From positions 1 through 11,962 of the forward strand of contig DATJZH010000015.1 in NCBI GenBank assembly GCA_035499215.1: DNA of 11,962 bases, given 5' to 3'. The notes beneath the pieces are model-generated. The model saw only the letters and a list, made by a program, of their open reading frames with translations. It had not been told where the DNA came from and did not search any database. The translations under genes and the position numbers were made by a program. This DNA comes from DATJZH01 sp035499215 (GTDB lineage Bacteria; Actinomycetota; Actinomycetes; Streptosporangiales; Streptosporangiaceae). Positions within the stretch are counted from its first letter, which is position 1, and each line of letters begins with the position of its first letter. Shown piece by piece: positions 7,376-11,962 of the stretch.

Positions 7376-7411
7376 CTATATATCGTGCCGATGTATCGGT
7401 TCGATATATCG
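7376..7411. promoter_or_regulatory. Three AT-rich 10-bp operator-like repeats at 13-bp period
   Basis: CTATATATCG (7376-7385), CGATGTATCG (7389-7398) and CGATATATCG (7402-7411) start exactly 13 bases apart, with 3-base spacers. The last is a perfect palindrome. Each adjacent pair also forms a larger dyad, ATATATCG-N3-CGATGTAT and ATGTATCG-N3-CGATATAT, each matching at 7 of 8 positions. This is a striking AT-rich island 45 bases before the methyltransferase start. A repressor or activator array is inferred; no regulator gene is adjacent. Confidence 0.6.
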
Positions 7412-7456
7412 CCACATGCGCGGCGTGAGGATGGTGACAGCCAGGGAGGCAGCGAC

Positions 7457-8203
7457 ATGACCAGCGCGCAGCTGTACGACACCATCGGAGCCACTTACAC
7501 CGTGACGCGGCGTACCGAGCCGCGGATCGCCGCAAGGATCTGGGCTGCCTTAGGCGACGCGCGGACGGTGCTGAATGTCGGGGCTGGCACCGGCTCCTAC
7601 GAGCCCCCCGGCCGTGACGTCACCGCGGTGGAACCGTCGGCGCTCATGCGTGCGCAGCGTCCCGCAGGCGCAGCGCCGTGCGTGGCTGCCGCCGCGGAGA
7701 GCCTTCCGTTCGGGGACCAGTCCTTCGACGCCGCGATGGCTGTCAGCACCGTGCATCACTGGCAGGACCCGATCGCCGGGCTGCGCGAGATGCGGCGCGT
7801 GGCCCGCCGCGTGGTGGTGTTCACGTTCGACGACAGTGACACCGGATGGCGTCGCCGGTTCTGGCTCACCCGCGACTACCTGCCTGAGGCTGCGGACCTG
7901 CTCGCAGGGCGGCCCTCGCTGACCGAACAGGCCCGCACGACCGGGGCCCGCATCGAGCCGGTGCTCATCCCGTGGGACTGCGCTGACGGCTTCTTCGAGG
8001 CCTACTGGCGCCGGCCCGGGGCATACCTGGACGAGAGTGTCCGTCGCGGAGTATCGGTCTGGGCCAGAGTCGGGCCGGAGGCCGAGCAGAGGGCGGTGCG
8101 CAGCCTCCGTGGTGACCTCGCATCTGGCCGGTGGGCCGAACGCAACCGCGACCTCGCCGCACTCGACGCGGCAGAGCTCGGCCTTCGCCTCCTGATCGCC
8201 TGA
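7457..8203 (+). CDS. Class I SAM-dependent methyltransferase
   Basis: A 248-residue small-molecule-type methyltransferase with a Rossmann-like fold. Motif I is VLNVGAGTGSYE (38-49), motif II is the acidic end of strand 2 at AVEPS (Glu59), and the post-motif FDAAMAVSTVHHW with the following DP is typical of UbiE/type-11 enzymes. The N-terminus (YDTIGATYTVTRRTEPRIA) matches the usual substrate-lid start of such enzymes. The acceptor is not predictable. The start at 7457 is fixed by GGGAGG at 7444-7449, seven bases upstream; the open frame upstream of it is not coding. It is probably controlled through the AT-rich repeat array at 7376-7411. It appears monocistronic, since 190 bases with a transposase fossil separate it from the next gene. 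Confidence 0.88.
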   Translation: MTSAQLYDTIGATYTVTRRTEPRIAARIWAALGDARTVLNVGAGTGSYEPPGRDVTAVEPSALMRAQRPAGAAPCVAAAAESLPFGDQSFDAAMAVSTVHHWQDPIAGLREMRRVARRVVVFTFDDSDTGWRRRFWLTRDYLPEAADLLAGRPSLTEQARTTGARIEPVLIPWDCADGFFEAYWRRPGAYLDESVRRGVSVWARVGPEAEQRAVRSLRGDLASGRWAERNRDLAALDAAELGLRLLIA

Positions 8204-8214
8204 ACCGCCGGCAT

Positions 8215-8300
8215 CCTGCCGCTCGTGAAGGCACCGCAGGATCTCGGTCCTGATCTTGCCTTCGGCGATCCGGCGGGCGACGGGATCCTTTCGTGGGCCG
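8215..8300 (-). pseudogene. Probable fossil of an IS110-type transposase C-terminus
   Basis: The minus strand reads DPVARRIAEGKIRTEILRCL followed by HER. This resembles the extreme C-terminus of IS110/IS116/IS902 transposases, where a (R/K)xxEGKxxxEILRCLKR helix is common. Nothing else of the transposase survives: upstream codons (8301 onward on this strand) do not continue the family and the frame then runs into the methyltransferase on the opposite strand. No inverted repeats are visible. The identification rests on about 25 residues recognised by eye, so it is tentative. Confidence 0.4.
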
Positions 8301-8393
8301 GTGACAGCTAGAGTCAGCCTGGCCAGCCCGAGGCCACCGCCAGCAGAATCCCTGTGACACCTTCGCGGGCTGGACCACAAGGAGGCGATCGTC

Positions 8394-9413
8394 ATGAAAC
8401 CACACTGGCGCGTGCCCGCCGGGCTGCACGTGGCCGCGGCCCAGCTGCCCGTCGAGGGTGAGCTGCCCTCCTTCGGCGGCGCGACCGGGTGGCTCAATTC
8501 ACCGCCGCTGACAGCGGCCGGCCTGCGCGGCAAGGTGGTCCTGACCGGCTTCTGGACCTACACCTGCATCAACTGGCTGCGCCAGCTTCCCTATCTCCGC
8601 GCCTGGGCAGCGAAATACTCCGGCCAGGGACTGGTGGTGGTCGGCGTGCACACACCCGAGTTCGCGTTCGAGGCAGACGTTGATAACGTCAGCGGTGCTG
8701 TGCGGGAGATGATGATCGATTACCCGGTCGCGATCGACAGCGACTATGCGGTATGGAGCGCTTTCGGCAACCACTACTGGCCGGCCCTTTATTTCGCGGA
8801 CGCCGGAGGGCTGATCCGGCATCACCACTTCGGCGAAGGCGAATACCAGCAGTCGGAAATGGTCATCCAGCAATTGCTGGCCGAGGCCGGATCCGCTGGC
8901 GCGGGTTATGAGCTGGTGTCGGTCGAGGCCCGTGGCGCCGAAGCGCCCGCCGACTGGACCACCCTGAGATCAGCAGAGAACTACACCGGCTACGGGCGCA
9001 CAGAGAACTTCGCGTCCCCCGGTGGCGCGGTACCGGGCCAGGGCCACACCTATACGGCCCCGGCGGAGCTGAGACTCAATCAGTGGGCCCTGTCCGGGGA
9101 CTGGACGATCGAGGAGCAGGCCGTCACGCTGAACCAGGCCGGCGGGCAGATCGCGTACCGCTTCCACGCCCGCGACCTTCATATGGTCATGGGGCCGGCC
9201 GTGCACGGCACGCCGGTCCGGTTCCGCGTGCTCGTCGACGGGCAGCCGCCGGGCGCGGCGCATGGGGCCGATGTTGACGGCCAGGGCAACGGAACCGTGA
9301 CCGGGCAGCGGCTGCACCAGCTCATCCGGCAGCCTGGCGTCATCACCGACCGCACCTTCGAGATCACGTTCCTCGATCCCGGGGCCCAGGCTTACGCGTT
9401 CACGTTCGGCTAG
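8394..9413 (+). CDS. DipZ-like redoxin with C-terminal beta-sandwich, single-Cys active site
   Basis: A 339-residue protein resembling the extracytoplasmic half of DipZ but lacking the CcdA-like membrane domain. Residues 20-165 form an AhpC/TlpA-type thioredoxin fold: LRGKVVLTGFWTYTCINW (45-61), GLVVVGVHTPEF, and the cis-Pro loop HYWPALYFAD (Pro130). The motif usually CxxC is Cys58-Ile-Asn-Trp61, so the resolving cysteine is missing; this form recurs in actinobacterial relatives. Residues about 170-339 match the beta-sandwich, carbohydrate-binding-module-like domain that follows the thioredoxin domain in DipZ. There is no signal peptide, so a cytoplasmic peroxiredoxin-like or reductase-independent role is inferred. 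The start is secured by AAGGAGG at 8379-8385, eight bases upstream. Confidence 0.85.
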   Translation: MKPHWRVPAGLHVAAAQLPVEGELPSFGGATGWLNSPPLTAAGLRGKVVLTGFWTYTCINWLRQLPYLRAWAAKYSGQGLVVVGVHTPEFAFEADVDNVSGAVREMMIDYPVAIDSDYAVWSAFGNHYWPALYFADAGGLIRHHHFGEGEYQQSEMVIQQLLAEAGSAGAGYELVSVEARGAEAPADWTTLRSAENYTGYGRTENFASPGGAVPGQGHTYTAPAELRLNQWALSGDWTIEEQAVTLNQAGGQIAYRFHARDLHMVMGPAVHGTPVRFRVLVDGQPPGAAHGADVDGQGNGTVTGQRLHQLIRQPGVITDRTFEITFLDPGAQAYAFTFG

Positions 9414-9428
9414 ATCAGGCAGGCCCGG

Positions 9429-9491
9429 TCAGGGCACCAGTTGCTCGCCGCCGTCGATGTCGTAGGTCGCGCCGGTCAGCCAGGAACCAGC
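9429..9491 (-). pseudogene. 3'-end remnant of a short-chain dehydrogenase/reductase gene
   Basis: Reading the minus strand, GSWLTGATYDIDGGEQLVP then stop is the hallmark C-terminus of classical SDR enzymes (consensus S-W-I/L-TG-x-x-x-xDGG). Only about 20 codons remain. Immediately upstream on this strand the similarity ends, where an unrelated coding remnant begins on the opposite strand. The remnant converges on the redoxin gene, 15 bases away. The full-length gene was evidently lost by a deletion or recombination with its endpoint near 9491. Confidence 0.65.
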
Positions 9492-9683
9492 GACTATGTC
9501 GGGCCAAACCAGACCGTTGCCGGCGGGACCCAGGAGAGCGTTACCATCGTCGCCTTCGACCTGGGTACCTGCGACGGCAAGCTGATGTACCAGGCAGTGG
9601 AGTGGTACTTCCCGCAGCACGGGCAGACTTTCGACCCCCGCCAGTACGAAAACATCTGCACCGGCACCTACGCCGGCCAGTAA
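9492..9683 (+). pseudogene. 3'-end remnant of an unidentified (possibly secreted) protein gene
   Basis: About 63 codons (DYVGPNQTVAGG ... VTIVAFDLGTCDGKLMYQAV ... TGTYAGQ, stop) look like genuine protein: varied composition, two Cys spaced as a possible disulphide, aromatic VEWYFPQHGQ and FDPRQYENICTG. No start codon or ribosome site fits and the frame runs back into the antisense of the dehydrogenase remnant, so the N-terminus is missing. The Thr/Cys content resembles an exported protein, but this is inference. I do not recognise the family. Confidence 0.45.
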
Positions 9684-9929
9684 CGAACCCCAGCCGCCCG
9701 AGACTGCAGGCCGCACATGAGGCGCCGCAGATGTGGCTGTTCCCGTCCGGCAGCGGCGCTTTCTGCTGATCGCCACCAAACTGAATCGGCGGGGCAGTGG
9801 CCGCTCGGGACGACACAGCGTCACGAACAGCCTTGGGTGTCCGCGGCACTCACCGATCCAGGTGGTGGGCCATTTCGCGCGGTTGTCTGCTAGCTGTAGC
9901 GAGGCGGCGTCCGGTGTTAGTCTGCGTCG
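9684..9929. other. Spacer with no recognisable gene
   Basis: 246 bases between the remnant and the HD-GYP gene. Open frames on both strands here show no recognisable family. CACAT (9714-9718) and ATGTG (9731-9735) form a weak dyad. The right end carries the putative promoter of the HD-GYP gene. Together with the truncated genes to its left, it is probably decayed DNA. Confidence 0.4.
9918..9923 (+). promoter_or_regulatory. Leaderless-type -10 element (TAGTCT)
   Basis: TAGTCT fits TANNNT and ends six bases before the GTG at 9930. No Shine-Dalgarno precedes that GTG; the only purine run, GGGGGAGG at 9932-9939, lies inside the gene. This arrangement is typical of leaderless actinomycete transcripts starting at the GTG. 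The -35 is not clear. Confidence 0.5.
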
Positions 9930-11516
9930 GTGGGGGAGGTTGGTCCGGCAGGGCCGGAGGCTGGCGCGAGGGTTCTCCGCGCTGAGCTTGTCGCCCTGCT
10001 GTCGCTCGGGACCGACCTGGGCCTCGGGCAGCCGATGGAGCACATGATCCGGGCGTGCCTGATCGCCCTGCGGCTGGCTGAGAGCGCGGCCATAGACGAT
10101 GCTGAACGAGGCGTCGTGTACTACTCGGGCCTGCTCGCGTGGGTGGGCTGCCACACCGACGCGTATGAGCAGGCTAAGTGGCTCGGAGACGATCTGGCTG
10201 TCAAGCGGGACGCGCACTACCGCTATGACTTCGGCAAGGCAGGGCCGACGGCCGCGTTCCTGGTCAAGCACGTCGGGGGTGCGGGCCTGCCGTTGCGGCA
10301 GCGGGTGCTCACCGGTGTGCAGTTCCCCGGCGACGGGCGGCGTGCGCTGGCTGCGCTGGCGGAGAACCACTACCTGGCGACGGACCAGCTGGCCGCAAGG
10401 CTTGGTCTGGGTGAGCAGGTGCGGGCCAGCCTGAGGCAGAGCTACGAGCGCTGGGACGGAAAGGGAGCCTACGGCCTTCGCGGCGACCAGATCGCACTGA
10501 GTTCGCGGCTGATCAACCTCGCCGATGTGGTGGAGGTGTTCCGGCGTACCGGTGGCATCGATGCGGCGCTTGCCGTCGCCCGCGAGCGCAGCGGCACGCA
10601 GTTCGATCCGGACCTGGTCGACATGTTCTGCCAGCAGGCGCCGCTGATCTTCGGCGACCTCGACACGGCGGCCAGCTGGGATCTGGTGATTGGCTCCGAG
10701 CCGTCACTGGCAGCCGTCGTCAGCGATATCGAGCTGGATGACGCGCTTTCGGCGATCGGTGAGTTCGCCGAGCTCAAGTCGCCATGGCTGATGGGCCGCG
10801 CCCGGGGGGTAGCCGAGCTGGCCGCGGACGCGGGACGGTCCGGTGGGTTGCCGCAGGCTGACGTGTCGAGCCTGCGCCGGGCCGCGTTCGTCCACGACAT
10901 CGGCCGTCTGGGGGTCCCGAACACAATCTGGGACAAGCCCGCCGGGCTGACCCGGTCCGAGCTCGAACGGGTCCGGCTGCACCCGTACCTGACCGAGCGG
11001 ATGCTGTCGTTCTCCGCTGGCCTGGCCCCGCTCGGCACCATAGCCGCGCAGCATCATGAGCGTCTCGACGGCTCGGGGTATCCGCGCGGCTTGTCCGGCG
11101 ATGCCATCAGTACAGCTGGCCGCATTCTGGCCGCGGCCGACAGCTACCACGCGCTCACCGAGGCCCGCCCGCACCGGCCACCCCGGTCCGCCGCAGACGC
11201 CGCCGCCGAGCTACGTGCTGAGGTCAGCTCCGGGCGCCTGGACGGCGACGCGGTGGACGCCGTGCTGCGTGCGGCCGGGCACCGGGTGCGGCGCCGACGC
11301 GAATGGCCGGCCGGCCTGACCGCGCGCGAGGTCGAGATCGTGCGGCTGCTCGTGCGCGGCCTGACCGCCAGGGCCATCGCCGGGCAGCTGGTGATCTCCC
11401 CCAAGACGGCCAGCAGCCACATCGAGCACATCTACGCCAAGACCGGCGTGTCGAACCGCGCCCAGCTCAGCCTGTTCGCGCTGAAGCACGGGCTAATGGC
11501 CGAGCCGCAGTCGTAG
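9930..11516 (+). CDS. Tandem HD-GYP (one degenerate) plus LuxR-type HTH fusion regulator
   Basis: A 528-residue soluble protein. The C-terminal HD-GYP domain (about 275-450) has VHDIGRLGVPNTIWDKP (His322, Asp323), HPYLTERM (His351), AAQHHERLDGSGYPRGL (His375, His376, GYP) and AAADSYHAL (Asp404). These are the metal ligands of phosphodiesterases that often hydrolyse cyclic di-GMP. The usual GHSxRV histidine is replaced: GRARGVAELA (Arg290). The N-terminal half (about 17-235) is a decayed copy: LLAWVGCH replaces LLHDIG, yet SYERWDGKGAYGLRGDQIAL and SGTQFDPDLVDMF still match HD-GYP. Residues 462-520 are a LuxR-type helix-turn-helix (LTAREVEIVRLLVRGL ... SPKTASSHIEHIYAKTGVSN). A signal-sensing transcription factor is inferred. 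GTG 9930 is the only plausible start and appears leaderless. Confidence 0.88.
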   Translation: MGEVGPAGPEAGARVLRAELVALLSLGTDLGLGQPMEHMIRACLIALRLAESAAIDDAERGVVYYSGLLAWVGCHTDAYEQAKWLGDDLAVKRDAHYRYDFGKAGPTAAFLVKHVGGAGLPLRQRVLTGVQFPGDGRRALAALAENHYLATDQLAARLGLGEQVRASLRQSYERWDGKGAYGLRGDQIALSSRLINLADVVEVFRRTGGIDAALAVARERSGTQFDPDLVDMFCQQAPLIFGDLDTAASWDLVIGSEPSLAAVVSDIELDDALSAIGEFAELKSPWLMGRARGVAELAADAGRSGGLPQADVSSLRRAAFVHDIGRLGVPNTIWDKPAGLTRSELERVRLHPYLTERMLSFSAGLAPLGTIAAQHHERLDGSGYPRGLSGDAISTAGRILAAADSYHALTEARPHRPPRSAADAAAELRAEVSSGRLDGDAVDAVLRAAGHRVRRRREWPAGLTAREVEIVRLLVRGLTARAIAGQLVISPKTASSHIEHIYAKTGVSNRAQLSLFALKHGLMAEPQS

Positions 11517-11529
11517 CGGCCGTCAGAAA

Positions 11530-11549
11530 CATCGGGTGAACACCCGATG
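11530..11549. promoter_or_regulatory. Perfect 20-bp inverted repeat (operator or terminator)
   Basis: CATCGGGTG (11530-11538) and its exact complement CACCCGATG (11541-11549) flank AA. It lies 13 bases after the HD-GYP/LuxR stop and 62 bases before the hydrolase start. No U tract follows. If TACCTT at 11571-11576 is the hydrolase -10, the repeat would cover or abut its -35 region, so an operator is at least as likely as a terminator. Confidence 0.6.
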
Positions 11550-11569
11550 AGCCATGCGGCTGGTGGCTC
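11549..11569. repeat. Second short inverted repeat before the hydrolase gene
   Basis: GAGCCA (11549-11554) and TGGCTC (11564-11569) form a perfect 6-bp stem with a 9-base loop, immediately next to the 20-bp palindrome. It could be part of a terminator or of a compound regulatory region. Chance is not excluded at this GC. Confidence 0.35.
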
Positions 11570-11611
11570 CTACCTTGGCCGTACACGTTCCACCAGGCCA
11601 GGAGGTCCACA

Positions 11612-11962
11612 GTGACGGCGAACAGCGGCGGCTTCATCCGCGCGAACGGCATCGACATCCACTACGTCCAGGCGGGGCAGGGGATGCCCCTCATCCTGCT
11701 GCACGGCGGCCTGGTCTCGACCAACCCGATCTGGGCTCCCACACCGGTGTCCTATGCGGGACACATGGAGACCCTCGCGCGCCGCTACCGGGTTATCGCG
11801 CCGGACACGCGAGGCTGTGGCCGAACCGTGCACGACGGCGGAGTCGTCACCTTCGACCAGCTCGCCGACGACGTCCTCGCGCTGGCCGATGCGCTCGATC
11901 TCGACCAGCCGCTGATCGCCGGCTTCAGCGAAGGCGGGATAACCGCGACCATAGCCGGCATC
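11612..11962 (+). CDS. Alpha/beta hydrolase (3' partial, runs off the window)
   Basis: The first 117 residues of an alpha/beta-hydrolase-fold enzyme. Visible marks are FIRANGIDIHYVQAGQG (strands 1-2), the oxyanion-hole PLILLHGG (His31-Gly-Gly), RYRVIAPDTRGCGRT (the strand-4 Asp65-x-RG), and the nucleophile elbow AGFSEGG (Gly104-Phe-Ser106-Glu-Gly108). The acid and histidine of the triad lie beyond the window edge. The start is GTG 11612, supported by AGGAGG at 11600-11605, six bases upstream. No signal peptide, so cytoplasmic. Substrate is not predictable. It lies downstream of the HD-GYP/LuxR gene in the same orientation, with a palindromic regulatory region between, so it is a candidate target of that regulator. 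Confidence 0.88.
   Translation, partial: MTANSGGFIRANGIDIHYVQAGQGMPLILLHGGLVSTNPIWAPTPVSYAGHMETLARRYRVIAPDTRGCGRTVHDGGVVTFDQLADDVLALADALDLDQPLIAGFSEGGITATIAGI

Noticed and set aside
9492..10370. Continuation of the minus-strand frame beyond the dehydrogenase tail
   Set aside because: Only the last 20 or so codons resemble a dehydrogenase; the rest is antisense to the remnant and to the HD-GYP gene and has no SDR cofactor or catalytic motif.

Overview
The window comes from a high-GC Gram-positive bacterium, most likely an actinomycete. Most genes exceed 70% GC with strong G/C bias at third codon positions, GTG starts are common, two genes look leaderless, and several families are typical of Actinomycetota (beta-helix membrane protein, HD-GYP/LuxR fusion, YjbR/MmcQ, glycolipid-binding domain). 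No rRNA, tRNA, CRISPR array or intact mobile element is visible. No stretch longer than about 250 bases is without a gene or gene remnant.

Layout. 1-578 (+): 3' part of a XhoI/PaeR7I-type restriction endonuclease, lower in GC than its surroundings and probably acquired. 589-1623 (-): a cation diffusion facilitator of the ZnT9-like type, convergent with it. 1743-1921 (+): C-terminal stump of a glycolipid-binding-domain protein. 2058-3525 (+): a two-gene operon of a xylose-isomerase-like TIM-barrel protein overlapping a YjbR/MmcQ protein. 3526-3765: spacer with a 23-bp tandem duplication and a hairpin. 3766-4137 (-): a small VOC/glyoxalase protein. 4315-6597 (+): a large beta-helix protein with two C-terminal membrane helices. 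6682-7308 (+): an unrecognised 208-residue protein behind a leaderless-type promoter. 7457-8203 (+): a SAM methyltransferase preceded by three 10-bp AT-rich near-palindromes at an exact 13-bp period. 8215-8300 (-): a probable fossil of an IS110-type transposase C-terminus. 8394-9413 (+): a DipZ-like thioredoxin-fold protein whose CxxC is reduced to one Cys. 9429-9683: a scar where the 3' end of a short-chain dehydrogenase gene (-) abuts the 3' end of an unrelated gene (+). 9930-11516 (+): tandem HD-GYP modules (the first degenerate) fused to a LuxR-type HTH. 11612-end (+): the start of an alpha/beta hydrolase, with a perfect 20-bp inverted repeat upstream.

The genes do not form one pathway. 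The window reads as a patchwork accessory region: small independent transcription units separated by truncated gene ends and recombination scars. The parts most worth following up are the HD-GYP/LuxR fusion with its next-door hydrolase and palindrome, the 13-bp-period operator array before the methyltransferase, and the large membrane-anchored beta-helix protein. I found no clear new multi-gene defence or biosynthetic system.
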